NCBI RefSeq assembly: GCF_963924675.1
Contig: NC_089238.1
Location: forward strand, 21,805,815 to 21,869,814
Direction: 5' to 3'
DNA: 64,000 nt
DNA from: Phocoena phocoena
Taxonomy: Eukaryota; Chordata; Mammalia; Artiodactyla; Phocoenidae
The position numbers were made by a program, and so were the translations under genes. Of the stretch, positions 7,896-21,055 are shown one piece after another. Numbering within the stretch: position 1 is the stretch's first letter; the number at the start of each line of letters is the position of its first letter. The notes beneath the pieces were generated by a model. It was not told the DNA's origin. It saw only the letters and a list, made by a program, of their open reading frames with translations, and made no database searches.

Positions 7896-10527
7896 CCAGT
7901 GCAAGTGGCAATCCGGAAGGAAGACCCTTCAAGGCGGAGTGTCCTTTCCCGTACAAAACTGCGCCCGAGTGGCTGAGGCAGGTAGCATTTTACTTCACAG
8001 AACCGGTATCCTCGTACGCCTGTGGGTTACTCTAAAGAAAGGACACTGTGAGCAGCCTCTTCCGAAAAGCCTTGGCAAACGGCTCGGAGACAACAGCAAA
8101 CGAGCGCAGTGGAGGCACAGACCATTATCCTAGATAGCAGCACAGTGCCTCTGGCAGCGATCTCTTCCCGGAGGATACTTACGCCACACCGAGGTTCCGG
8201 CAGGGAGGTTTGCCTGGTAGAAGTACAACTCACTCAAGCAACAGGGCTGAGGTGTAGGGCTAATCTACGTGCGCTCACTCTACGTGTCCGCGAGAAGGTT
8301 TCACGGAGCAGAATGCATCACCGACCGCGACCACGTGTGTGCACCGAAGAAGCCCTGTGCCGTGGGTGTTCCCAGGCCGACAGGGAAGACCTAGGTGTGT
8401 GCTGCACCCGCTCTCGGTGGCTCACACGTTGCGTGACCCTGTGCCTTTGGCAGGTTCTCAGAGCGGGTGGCACCTCTGCGCTGCGAGCGCGAAGAGGCGT
8501 AGAGGCCTTTCACACTGGAGGAAGGGCTTGCATCTCATGGAGAAAATGTGTACGTCGCCCGGCAGGTGGAGGCGCGCTCTTGACACCATCTCTTCTGCCC
8601 GTTTAAAACACAAGTATTTGTACTCGATCTGGGCTGCCTGGTTACATACCTGGCAGCCGGCATCACCCTGAGTACCGTTCCTGGAGTTTGATTCGTAGCT
8701 GGGCAAACCCGGGCTTCAGAGGCTAGACGAGACCAAACGTGTTCAGCTTGTGGCGAAAGCCTTTGACCAGAGGCCTATACGCCTGTGCTTGTGGCGAGGG
8801 CTAGGCAAGAACGTTTCCACACTGGGTTTTTACCTTTAGTCTAAGCTGTCCCTTTTGGCTGCAGCAGGCGGCGTGTCCGTATCCCCGCCCGGGAAGCAGG
8901 CCCGTGGGGGAGTCTGCCGGGCGACAGGCCTCCACTCTAGATAACGGCGAAAACGCATCAAGGCCTTTGGAAGCCCCTTTAAAGAAAAGGCTCCTCTTCG
9001 GATTAGAACACTTTGCTAGCGGACTTCAGCAGCTCCCCTCCTTCAGGGCGCTCGGGCTGTGAGGACTAGTGAAAGCCACCACGGTCCGCAGCTTTCGAAC
9101 GGCTCCTTCCCGAGTTGGTTCCATGCGTGGAAACGCCGAAGGGGCTGATCTCAACCAATCGGGCTGCGCACCGTGAGTCTCTGGGGTAGGGCAGCCCTGA
9201 GCCAGTGTGCCACGCAAGGAATGAAAAGCAAAGTTTCCTGACCCACAAGAAGGCACACCGAGGCCCGGTGTGTCCTCTGTGAAATTTACGTGGGCTTGAA
9301 GGGTGATGCCTATACTACATTGTGGAAAGGCTGGGGGTTAACGGCTCTCTTTCTCCCTCTCTCGGTCCCATACCCTGGTGCTCAGCTGTCGTGGGAATGC
9401 TGAGCGAGAGACACCGCCTCTGTGCTGGACTCAGAAGGCTTCCTCCCTTTATGGCAATTCTGTTGGTCTCTTACGTCGAGGAGCAATGAGGGTGCGCACA
9501 GGCATTCTGAAATCAACTGACTGACGACAGAGGATCCGGGGGAGCTGGTTTCTCGGTGGAAGGAGCCGAAAGGCCCGCCTTCTTAAGGTCTCCTCCTTTA
9601 GAGCTCCCGGACACCCGGCCGTCTTAGGCCTACCTAACAATTGGACACGGTGACGGCGTGGAAACCCTGGGAACCCTAAGACACGGTGCAAGCGCGACTC
9701 GCAAGCTGGGTGCCAGGAACCTTCAAAGCACAGTGTGGTTTCATGTACGAGAGCGAGCCCAAGCGTCTGAGGCTGGCAGCCTTTCGCTTGAGAGGGTTGG
9801 TATCCTCGTGGGCCTGACGGCAACTTGCCTGTTTCCGGCACCCTCAGGAAACTCTTCAGCAGAGCCTTCGGAACCCGCTGAGTGAGAACCGCTGCGAAGT
9901 GGATGCACACAACAGTCACCTCGATACCAGCCCCGTGTCCCAAGCAACGATCCTTCCCCGGAGGGTACTTAACCCACCCAGGGATTCAAGCAGGGAGTTT
10001 GCCTTGTCCCACTTGCACAGGAAACTGGCGTGAGAAGTGGGGCTCATCCACTTGCGTTCCCACTACGAGGCCCGGAGAAGTTCTCACGGAGCCGAATCCA
10101 GCACCCTTCCTCCACCACGTGTGTACACCAAAGGAGCGCTGGGCAGTGGGTGTTCGCAGGCCAGGAGAGAAGTCCTTGTTCTGTGCTGCACCTGCTGGGT
10201 GGTTCAAGGGTTCTCTGACCTTCCTCCTCTGGAAGCTTTTCAGAGCTGAGGCTACCCCTGGGCTGCGAGAGCAGAGAGGCGTAGAGGCCTTTCACACTGA
10301 AGGCGTGGGCTGGTTTCCCAGGGAGAAAGGGTACGTCGCCCACACCCACACCCCCAGCCCAGCCCAGCCCAGCCCACCGCACCCCGGCTGGAGGCGCGGA
10401 GGTTGAGGGAGCCCAAAGGCCAGAATACCGAAGGTCTCTTTCAAAGCTGCCGGGCGCTCTGCCGTTCTAGGCCTGAGATACGGACCCTGTGATGGCACGG
10501 AAAGCCTGCGAGACTTAGGAGACATCG
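7896..10527. repeat. Monomer 4 (trimer block 1, position 1)
   Basis: Beta 5' haplotype with GCGATCTCTTCC, shared only with unit 7. The 3' haplotype L has ACGGCAACT, CAGCAGAGCC, GTTCCCAC and CACCGCACCCC, shared with units 5, 7 and 8. AGAACACTTTGCTAGCGGAC replaces the usual AGAAGACTTTGCTAGC, a change shared with units 7 and 8. CCACGG (no ATG) goes with GCTTTCG. Confidence 0.96.
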
Positions 10528-13159
10528 CCAGTGCAAGTGGCAATCCGGAAGGAAGACCCTTCAAGGCGGAGTGTCCTTTCCCGTACAAAACTGCGCCCGA
10601 GTGGCTGAGGCAGGTAGCATTTTACTTCACAGAACCGGTATCCTCGTACGCCTGTGGGCTACTCTAAAGAAAGGACACTGTGAGCAGCCTCTTCCGTAAA
10701 GCCTTGGCAAACGGCTCGGAGACAACAGCAAACGAGCGCAGTGGAGGCACAGACCATTATCCTAGATTGCAGCACAGTGCCTCTGGCAGCGATCGCTTCC
10801 CGGAGGACACTTACGCCACACTGAGATTCCGGCAGGGAGGTTTGCCTTGTACAAGTACAACTCACTCAAGCAACAGGGCTGAGGTGTAGGGCTAATCTAC
10901 GTGCGCTCACTCTACGTGTCCGCGAGAAGGTTTCACGGAGCAGAATGCATCACCGACCGCGACCACGTGTGTGCACCGAAGAAGCCCTGTGCCGTGGGTG
11001 TTCCCATGCCGACAGGGAAGACCTAGGTGTGTGCTGCACCCGCTCTCGGTGGCTCACACGTTGCGTGACCCTGTGCCTTTGGGAGGTTCTCAGAGCGGGT
11101 GGCACCTCTGCGCTGCGAGCGCGAAGAGGCGTAGAGGCCTTTCACACTGGAGCAAGGGCTTGCATCTCATGGAGAAAATGTGTACGTCGCCCGGCAGGTG
11201 GAGGCGCGCTCTTGACACCATTTCTTCTGCCCGTTTAAAACACAAGTATTTGTACTCGATCTGGGCTGCCTGGTTACATACCTGGCAGCCCGCATCACCC
11301 TGAGTACCGTTCCTGGAGTTTGATTCGTAGCTGGGCAAACCCGGGCTTCAGAGGCTAGACGAGACCAAACGTGTTCAGCTTGTGGCGAAAGCCTTTGACC
11401 AGAGGCCTATACGCCTGTGCTTGTGGCGAGGGCTAGGCAAGAACGTTTCCACACTGGGTTTTTACCTTTAATCTAAGCTGTCCCTTTTGGCTGCAGCAGG
11501 CGGCATGTCCGTATCCCCGCCCGGGAAGCAGGCCCGTGGGGGAGTCTACCGGGCGACAGGCCTCCACTCTAGATAACGGCGAAAACGCATTAAGGCCTTT
11601 GGAAGCCCCTTTAAAGAAAAGGCTCCTCTTCGGATTAGAAGACTTTGCTAGCTGACTTCAGCAGCTCCCCTCCTTCAGGGCGCTCGGGCTGTGAGGACTA
11701 GTGAAAGCCACCACGGTCCGCAGCTTTCGAACGGCTCCTTCCCGAGTTGGTTCCATGCGTGGAAACGCCGAAGGGGCTGATCTCAACCAATCGGGCTGCG
11801 CACCGTGAGTCTCTGGGGTAGGGCAGCCCTGAGCCAGTGTGCCACGCAAGGAATGAAAAGCAAAGTTTCCTGACCCACAAGAAGGCACACCGAGGCCCGG
11901 TGTGTCCTCTGTGAAATTTACGTGGGCTTGAAGGGTGATGCCTATACTACATTGTGGAAAGGCTGGGGGTTAACGGCTCTCTTTCTCCCTCTCTCGGTCC
12001 CATACCCTGGTGCTCAGCTGTCGTGGGAATGCTGAGCGAGAGACACCGCCTCTGTGCTGGACTCAGAAGGCTTCCTCCCTTTATGGCAATTCTGTTGGTC
12101 TCTTACGTCGAGGAGCAATGAGGGTGCGCACAGGCATTCTGAAATCAACTGACTGACGACAGAGGATCCGGGGGAGCTGGTTTCTCGGTGGAAGGAGCCG
12201 AAAGGCCCGCCTTCTTAAGGTCTCCTCCTTTAGAGCTCCCGGACACCCGGCCGTCTTAGGCCTACCTAACAATTGGACACGGTGACGGCGTGGAAACCCT
12301 GGGAACCCTAAGACACGGTGCAAGCGCGACTCGCAAGCTGGGTGCCAGGAACCTTCAAAGCACAGTGTGGTTTCATGTACGAGAGCGAGCCCAAGCGTCT
12401 GAGGCTGGCAGCCTTTCGCTTGAGAGGGTTGGTATCCTCGTGGGCCTGACGGCAACTTGCCTGTTTCCGGCACCCTCAGGAAACTCTTCAGCAGAGCCTT
12501 CGGAACCCGCTGAGTGAGAACCGCTGCGAAGTGGATGCACACAACAGTCACCTCGATACCAGCCCCGTGTCCCAAGCAACGATCCTTCCCCGGAGGGTAC
12601 TTAACCCACCCAGGGATTCAAGCAGGGAGTTTGCCTTGTCCCACTTGCACAGGAAACTGGCGTGAGAAGTGGGGCTCATCCACTTGCGTTCCCACTACGA
12701 GGCCCGGAGAAGTTCTCACGGAGCCGAATCCAGCACCCTTCCTCCACCACGTGTGTACACCAAAGGAGCGCTGGGCAGTGGGTGTTCGCAGGCCAGGAGA
12801 GAAGTCCTTGTTCTGTGCTGCACCTGCTGGGTGGTTCAAGGGTTCTCTGACCTTCCTCCTCTGGAAGCTTTTCAGAGCTGAGGCTACCCCTGGGCTGCGA
12901 GAGCAGAGAGGCGTAGAGGCCTTTCACACTGAAGGCGTGGGCTGGTTTCCCAGGGAGAAAGGGTACGTCGCCCACACCCACACCCCCAGCCCAGCCCAGC
13001 CCAGCCCACCGCACCCCGGCTGGAGGCGTGGAGGTTGAGGGAGCCCAAAGGCCAGAATACCGAAGGTCTCTTTCAAAGCTGCCGGGCGCTCTGCCGTTCT
13101 AGGCCTGAGATACGGACCCTGTGATGGCACGGAAAGCCTGCGAGACTTAGGAGACATCG
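10528..13159. repeat. Monomer 5 (trimer block 1, position 2)
   Basis: Alpha 5' haplotype: CTTCCGTAAAG, GATTGCAGC, CTGAGATTCC, TTCCCATGCC, GGAGCAAGGG, TTTAATCTA and GGCGGCATG. The 3' part is haplotype L, as in unit 4. CCACGG/GCTTTCG. It differs from unit 8, its counterpart in the next block, by AAGAC...GCTGAC where unit 8 has AACAC...GCGGAC. Confidence 0.96.
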
Positions 13160-15791
13160 CCAGTGCAAGTGGCAATCCGGAAGGAAGACCCTTCAAGGCG
13201 GAGTGTCCTTTCCCGTACAAAACTGCGCCCGAGTGGCTGAGGCAGGTAGCATTTTACTTCACAGAACCGGTATCCTCGTACGCCTGTGGGCTACTCTAAA
13301 GAAAGGACACTGTGAGCAGCCTCTTCCGTAAAGCCTTGGCAAACGGCTCGGAGACAACAGCAAACGAGCGCAGTGGAGGCACAGACCATTATCCTAGATT
13401 GCAGCACAGTGCCTCTGGCAGCGATCGCTTCCCGGAGGACACTTACGCCACACTGAGATTCCGGCAGGGAGGTTTGCCTTGTACAAGTACAACTCACTCA
13501 AGCAACAGGGCTGAGGTGTAGGGCTAATCTACGTGCGCTCACTCTACGTGTCCGCGAGAAGGTTTCACGGAGCAGAATGCATCACCGACCGCGACCACGT
13601 GTGTGCACCGAAGAAGCCCTGTGCCGTGGGTGTTCCCATGCCGACAGGGAAGACCTAGGTGTGTGCTGCACCCGCTCTCGGTGGCTCACACGTTGCGTGA
13701 CCCTGTGCCTTTGGGAGGTTCTCAGAGCGGGTGGCACCTCTGCGCTGCGAGCGCGAAGAGGCGTAGAGGCCTTTCACACTGGAGCAAGGGCTTGCATCTC
13801 ATGGAGAAAATGTGTACGTCGCCCGGCAGGTGGAGGCGCGCTCTTGACACCATTTCTTCTGCCCGTTTAAAACACAAGTATTTGTACTCGATCTGGGCTG
13901 CCTGGTTACATACCTGGCAGCCCGCATCACCCTGAGTACCGTTCCTGGAGTTTGATTCGTAGCTGGGCAAACCCGGGCTTCAGAGGCTAGACGAGACCAA
14001 ACGTGTTCAGCTTGTGGCGAAAGCCTTTGACCAGAGGCCTATACGCCTGTGCTTGTGGCGAGGGCTAGGCAAGAACGTTTCCACACTGGGTTTTTACCTT
14101 TAATCTAAGCTGTCCCTTTTGGCTGCAGCAGGCGGCATGTCCGTATCCCCGCCCGGGAAGCAGGCCCGTGGGGGAGTCTACCGGGCGACAGGCCTCCACT
14201 CTAGATAACGGCGAAAACGCATTAAGGCCTTTGGAAGCCCCTTTAAAGAAAAGGCTCCTCTTCGGATTAGAAGACTTTGCTAGCTGACTTCAGCAGCTCC
14301 CCTCCTTCAGGGCGCTCGGGCTGTGAGGACTAGTGAAAGCCACCATGGTCCGCAGATTTTGAACGGCTCCTTCCCGAGTTGGTTCCATGCGTGGAAACGC
14401 CGAAGGGGCTGATCTCAACCAATCGGGCTGCGCACCGTGAGTCTCTGGGGTAGGGCAGCCCTGAGCCAGTGTGCCACGCAAGGAATGAAAAGCAAAGTTT
14501 CCTGACCCACAAGAAGGCACACCGAGGCCCGGTGTGTCCTCTGTGAAATTTACGTGGGCTTGAAGGGTGATGCCTATACTACATTGTGGAAAGGCTGGGG
14601 GTTAACGGCTCTCTTTCTCCCTCTCTCGGTCCCATACCCTGGTGCTCAGCTGTCGTGGGAATGCTGAGCGAGAGACACCGCCTCTGTGCTGGACTCAGAA
14701 GGCTTCCTCCCTTTATGGAAATTCTGTTGGTCTCTTACGTCGAGGAGCAATGAGGGTGCGCACAGGCATTCTGAAATCAACTGACTGACGACAGAGGATC
14801 CGGGGGAGCTGGTTTCTCGGTGGAAGGAGCCGAAAGGCCCGCCTTCTTAAGGTCTCCTCCTTTAGAGCTCCCGGACACCCGGCCGTCTTAGGCCTACCTA
14901 ACAATTGGACACGGTGACGGCGTGGAAACCCTGGGAACCCTAAGACACGGTGCAAGCGCGACTCGCAAGCTGGGTGCCAGGAACCTTCAAAGCACAGTGT
15001 GGTTTCATGTACGAGAGCGAGCCCAAGCGTCTGAGGCTGGCAGCCTTTCGCTTGAGAGGGTTGGTATCCTCGTGGGCCTGACGGCTACTTGCCTGTTTCC
15101 GGCACCCTCAGGAAACTCTTCATGAGAGCCTTCGGAACCCGCTGAGTGAGAACCGCTGCGAAGTGGATGCACACAACAGTCACCTCGATACCAGCCCCGT
15201 GTCCCAAGCAACGATCCTTCCCCGGAGGGTACTTAACCCACCCAGGGATTCAAGCAGGGAGTTTGCCTTGTCCCACTTGCACAGGAAACTGGCGTGAGAA
15301 GTGGGGCTCATCCACTTGCGTTCACACTACGAGGCCCGGAGAAGTTCTCACGGAGCCGAATCCAGCACCCTTCCTCCACCACGTGTGTACACCAAAGGAG
15401 CGCTGGGCAGTGGGTGTTCGCAGGCCAGGAGAGAAGTCCTTGTTCTGTGCTGCACCTGCTGGGTGGTTCAAGGGTTCTCTGACCTTCCTCCTCTGGAAGC
15501 TTTTCAGAGCTGAGGCTACCCCTGGGCTGCGAGAGCAGAGAGGCGTAGAGGCCTTTCACACTGAAGGCGTGGGCTGGTTTCCCAGGGAGAAAGGGTACGT
15601 CGCCCACACCCACACCCCCAGCCCAGACCAGCCCAGCCCACCCCACCCCGGCTGGAGGCGCGGAGGTTGAGGGAGCCCAAAGGCCAGAATACCGAAGGTC
15701 TCTTTCAAAGCTGCCGGGCGCTCTGCCGTTCTAGGCCTGAGATACGGACCCTGTGATGGCACGGAAAGCCTGCGAGACTTAGGAGACATCG
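13160..15791. repeat. Monomer 6 (trimer block 1, position 3)
   Basis: Alpha 5' haplotype as in unit 5, but the 3' half is not L: ACGGCTACT, GTTCACAC and CAGCCCAGACCAG. Private change CTTCATGAGAGCC near 15118. TTTATGGAAATTC near 14713 is shared with units 7 and 9. CCATGG/GATTTTG. Confidence 0.96.
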
Positions 15792-18423
15792 CCAGTGCAA
15801 GTGGCAATCCGGAAGGAAGACCCTTCAAGGCGGAGTGTCCTTTCCCGTACAAAACTGCGCCCGAGTGGCTGAGGCAGGTAGCATTTTACTTCACAGAACC
15901 GGTATCCTCGTACGCCTGTGGGTTACTCTAAAGAAAGGACACTGTGAGCAGCCTCTTCCGAAAAGCCTTGGCAAACGGCTCGGAGACAACAGCAAACGAG
16001 CGCAGTGGAGGCACAGACCATTATCCTAGATAGCAGCACAGTGCCTCTGGCAGCGATCTCTTCCCGGAGGATACTTACGCCACACCGAGGTTCCGGCAGG
16101 GAGGTTTGCCTGGTAGAAGTACAACTCACTCAAGCAACAGGGCTGAGGTGTAGGGCTAATCTACGTGCGCTCACTCTACGTGTCCGCGAGAAGGTTTCAC
16201 GGAGCAGAATGCATCACCGACCGCGACCACGTGTGTGCACCGAAGAAGCCCTGTGCCGTGGGTGTTCCCAGGCCGACAGGGAAGACCTAGGTGTGTGCTG
16301 CACCCGCTCTCGGTGGCTCACACGTTGCGTGACCCTGTGCCTTTGGCAGGTTCTCAGAGCGGGTGGCACCTCTGCGCTGCGAGCGCGAAGAGGCGTAGAG
16401 GCCTTTCACACTGGAGGAAGGGCTTGCATCTCATGGAGAAAATGTGTACGTCGCCCGGCAGGTGGAGGCGCGCTCTTGACACCATCTCTTCTGCCCGTTT
16501 AAAACACAAGTATTTGTACTCGATCTGGGCTGCCTGGTTACATACCTGGCAGCCGGCATCACCCTGAGTACCGTTCCTGGAGTTTGATTCGTAGCTGGGC
16601 AAACCCGGGCTTCAGAGGCTAGACGAGACCAAACGTGTTCAGCTTGTGGCGAAAGCCTTTGACCAGAGGCCTATACGCCTGTGCTTGTGGCGAGGGCTAG
16701 GCAAGAACGTTTCCACACTGGGTTTTTACCTTTAGTCTAAGCTGTCCCTTTTGGCTGCAGCAGGCGGCGTGTCCGTATCCCCGCCCGGGAAGCAGGCCCG
16801 TGGGGGAGTCTGCCGGGCGACAGGCCTCCACTCTAGATAACGGCGAAAACGCATCAAGGCCTTTGGAAGCCCCTTTAAAGAAAAGGCTCCTCTTCGGATT
16901 AGAACACTTTGCTAGCGGACTTCAGCAGCTCCCCTCCTTCAGGGCGCTCGGGCTGTGAGGACTAGTGAAAGCCACCACGGTCCGCAGCTTTCGAACGGCT
17001 CCTTCCCGAGTTGGTTCCATGCGTGGAAACGCCGAAGGGGCTGATCTCAACCAATCGGGCTGCGCACCGTGAGTCTCTGGGGTAGGGCAGCCCTGAGCCA
17101 GTGTGCCACGCAAGGAATGAAAAGCAAAGTTTCCTGACCCACAAGAAGGCACACCGAGGCCCGGTGTGTCCTCTGTGAAATTTACGTGGGCTTGAAGGGT
17201 GATGCCTATACTACATTGTGGAAAGGCTGGGGGTTAACGGCTCTCTTTCTCCCTCTCTCGGTCCCATACCCTGGTGCTCAGCTGTCGTGGGAATGCTGAG
17301 CGAGAGACACCGCCTCTGTGCTGGACTCAGAAGGCTTCCTCCCTTTATGGAAATTCTGTTGGTCTCTTACGTCGAGGAGCAATGAGGGTGCGCACAGGCA
17401 TTCTGAAATCAACTGACTGACGACAGAGGATCCGGGGGAGCTGGTTTCTCGGTGGAAGGAGCCGAAAGGCCCGCCTTCTTAAGGTCTCCTCCTTTAGAGC
17501 TCCCGGACACCCGGCCGTCTTAGGCCTACCTAACAATTGGACACGGTGACGGCGTGGAAACCCTGGGAACCCTAAGACACGGTGCAAGCGCGACTCGCAA
17601 GCTGGGTGCCAGGAACCTTCAAAGCACAGTGTGGTTTCATGTACGAGAGCGAGCCCAAGCGTCTGAGGCTGGCAGCCTTTCGCTTGAGAGGGTTGGTATC
17701 CTCGTGGGCCTGACGGCAACTTGCCTGTTTCCGGCACCCTCAGGAAACTCTTCAGCAGAGCCTTCGGAACCCGCTGAGTGAGAACCGCTGCGAAGTGGAT
17801 GCACACAACAGTCACCTCGATACCAGCCCCGTGTCCCAAGCAACGATCCTTCCCCGGAGGGTACTTAACCCACCCAGGGATTCAAGCAGGGAGTTTGCCT
17901 TGTCCCACTTGCACAGGAAACTGGCGTGAGAAGTGGGGCTCATCCACTTGCGTTCCCACTACGAGGCCCGGAGAAGTTCTCACGGAGCCGAATCCAGCAC
18001 CCTTCCTCCACCACGTGTGTACACCAAAGGAGCGCTGGGCAGTGGGTGTTCGCAGGCCAGGAGAGAAGTCCTTGTTCTGTGCTGCACCTGCTGGGTGGTT
18101 CAAGGGTTCTCTGACCTTCCTCCTCTGGAAGCTTTTCAGAGCTGAGGCTACCCCTGGGCTGCGAGAGCAGAGAGGCGTAGAGGCCTTTCACACTGAAGGC
18201 GTGGGCTGGTTTCCCAGGGAGAAAGGGTACGTCGCCCACACCCACACCCCCAGCCCAGCCCAGCCCAGCCCACCGCACCCCGGCTGGAGGCGCGGAGGTT
18301 GAGGGAGCCCAAAGGCCAGAATACCGAAGGTCTCTTTCAAAGCTGCCGGGCGCTCTGCCGTTCTAGGCCTGAGATACGGACCCTGTGATGGCACGGAAAG
18401 CCTGCGAGACTTAGGAGACATCG
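15792..18423. repeat. Monomer 7 (trimer block 2, position 1)
   Basis: Matches unit 4 at the diagnostic sites: GCGATCTCTTCC, the CCGGCATC hairpin arm, AACACTTTGCTAGCGGAC and the L-type 3' half. It differs at TATGGAAATTC near 17346, where unit 4 has TATGGCAATTC. CCACGG/GCTTTCG. Confidence 0.96.
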
Positions 18424-21055
18424 CCAGTGCAAGTGGCAATCCGGAAGGAAGACCCTTCAAGGCGGAGTGTCCTTTCCCGTACAAAACTGCGCCCGAGTGG
18501 CTGAGGCAGGTAGCATTTTACTTCACAGAACCGGTATCCTCGTACGCCTGTGGGCTACTCTAAAGAAAGGACACTGTGAGCAGCCTCTTCCGTAAAGCCT
18601 TGGCAAACGGCTCGGAGACAACAGCAAACGAGCGCAGTGGAGGCACAGACCATTATCCTAGATTGCAGCACAGTGCCTCTGGCAGCGATCGCTTCCCGGA
18701 GGACACTTACGCCACACTGAGATTCCGGCAGGGAGGTTTGCCTTGTACAAGTACAACTCACTCAAGCAACAGGGCTGAGGTGTAGGGCTAATCTACGTGC
18801 GCTCACTCTACGTGTCCGCGAGAAGGTTTCACGGAGCAGAATGCATCACCGACCGCGACCACGTGTGTGCACCGAAGAAGCCCTGTGCCGTGGGTGTTCC
18901 CATGCCGACAGGGAAGACCTAGGTGTGTGCTGCACCCGCTCTCGGTGGCTCACACGTTGCGTGACCCTGTGCCTTTGGGAGGTTCTCAGAGCGGGTGGCA
19001 CCTCTGCGCTGCGAGCGCGAAGAGGCGTAGAGGCCTTTCACACTGGAGCAAGGGCTTGCATCTCATGGAGAAAATGTGTACGTCGCCCGGCAGGTGGAGG
19101 CGCGCTCTTGACACCATTTCTTCTGCCCGTTTAAAACACAAGTATTTGTACTCGATCTGGGCTGCCTGGTTACATACCTGGCAGCCCGCATCACCCTGAG
19201 TACCGTTCCTGGAGTTTGATTCGTAGCTGGGCAAACCCGGGCTTCAGAGGCTAGACGAGACCAAACGTGTTCAGCTTGTGGCGAAAGCCTTTGACCAGAG
19301 GCCTATACGCCTGTGCTTGTGGCGAGGGCTAGGCAAGAACGTTTCCACACTGGGTTTTTACCTTTAATCTAAGCTGTCCCTTTTGGCTGCAGCAGGCGGC
19401 ATGTCCGTATCCCCGCCCGGGAAGCAGGCCCGTGGGGGAGTCTACCGGGCGACAGGCCTCCACTCTAGATAACGGCGAAAACGCATTAAGGCCTTTGGAA
19501 GCCCCTTTAAAGAAAAGGCTCCTCTTCGGATTAGAACACTTTGCTAGCGGACTTCAGCAGCTCCCCTCCTTCAGGGCGCTCGGGCTGTGAGGACTAGTGA
19601 AAGCCACCACGGTCCGCAGCTTTCGAACGGCTCCTTCCCGAGTTGGTTCCATGCGTGGAAACGCCGAAGGGGCTGATCTCAACCAATCGGGCTGCGCACC
19701 GTGAGTCTCTGGGGTAGGGCAGCCCTGAGCCAGTGTGCCACGCAAGGAATGAAAAGCAAAGTTTCCTGACCCACAAGAAGGCACACCGAGGCCCGGTGTG
19801 TCCTCTGTGAAATTTACGTGGGCTTGAAGGGTGATGCCTATACTACATTGTGGAAAGGCTGGGGGTTAACGGCTCTCTTTCTCCCTCTCTCGGTCCCATA
19901 CCCTGGTGCTCAGCTGTCGTGGGAATGCTGAGCGAGAGACACCGCCTCTGTGCTGGACTCAGAAGGCTTCCTCCCTTTATGGCAATTCTGTTGGTCTCTT
20001 ACGTCGAGGAGCAATGAGGGTGCGCACAGGCATTCTGAAATCAACTGACTGACGACAGAGGATCCGGGGGAGCTGGTTTCTCGGTGGAAGGAGCCGAAAG
20101 GCCCGCCTTCTTAAGGTCTCCTCCTTTAGAGCTCCCGGACACCCGGCCGTCTTAGGCCTACCTAACAATTGGACACGGTGACGGCGTGGAAACCCTGGGA
20201 ACCCTAAGACACGGTGCAAGCGCGACTCGCAAGCTGGGTGCCAGGAACCTTCAAAGCACAGTGTGGTTTCATGTACGAGAGCGAGCCCAAGCGTCTGAGG
20301 CTGGCAGCCTTTCGCTTGAGAGGGTTGGTATCCTCGTGGGCCTGACGGCAACTTGCCTGTTTCCGGCACCCTCAGGAAACTCTTCAGCAGAGCCTTCGGA
20401 ACCCGCTGAGTGAGAACCGCTGCGAAGTGGATGCACACAACAGTCACCTCGATACCAGCCCCGTGTCCCAAGCAACGATCCTTCCCCGGAGGGTACTTAA
20501 CCCACCCAGGGATTCAAGCAGGGAGTTTGCCTTGTCCCACTTGCACAGGAAACTGGCGTGAGAAGTGGGGCTCATCCACTTGCGTTCCCACTACGAGGCC
20601 CGGAGAAGTTCTCACGGAGCCGAATCCAGCACCCTTCCTCCACCACGTGTGTACACCAAAGGAGCGCTGGGCAGTGGGTGTTCGCAGGCCAGGAGAGAAG
20701 TCCTTGTTCTGTGCTGCACCTGCTGGGTGGTTCAAGGGTTCTCTGACCTTCCTCCTCTGGAAGCTTTTCAGAGCTGAGGCTACCCCTGGGCTGCGAGAGC
20801 AGAGAGGCGTAGAGGCCTTTCACACTGAAGGCGTGGGCTGGTTTCCCAGGGAGAAAGGGTACGTCGCCCACACCCACACCCCCAGCCCAGCCCAGCCCAG
20901 CCCACCGCACCCCGGCTGGAGGCGCGGAGGTTGAGGGAGCCCAAAGGCCAGAATACCGAAGGTCTCTTTCAAAGCTGCCGGGCGCTCTGCCGTTCTAGGC
21001 CTGAGATACGGACCCTGTGATGGCACGGAAAGCCTGCGAGACTTAGGAGACATCG
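18424..21055. repeat. Monomer 8 (trimer block 2, position 2)
   Basis: Alpha 5' haplotype and L 3' haplotype, as unit 5. It carries the AACAC...GCGGAC variant otherwise found in units 4 and 7, so exchange with a neighbour occurred after the trimer duplicated. CCACGG/GCTTTCG. Confidence 0.96.

Noticed and set aside
9449..9943. Minus-strand frame of 164 codons in units 4, 5, 7 and 8, with an 80-codon form in most others
   Set aside because: It appears and disappears with single-base haplotype changes (ACGGCAACT versus ACGGCTACT opens or closes it), which argues against a gene.
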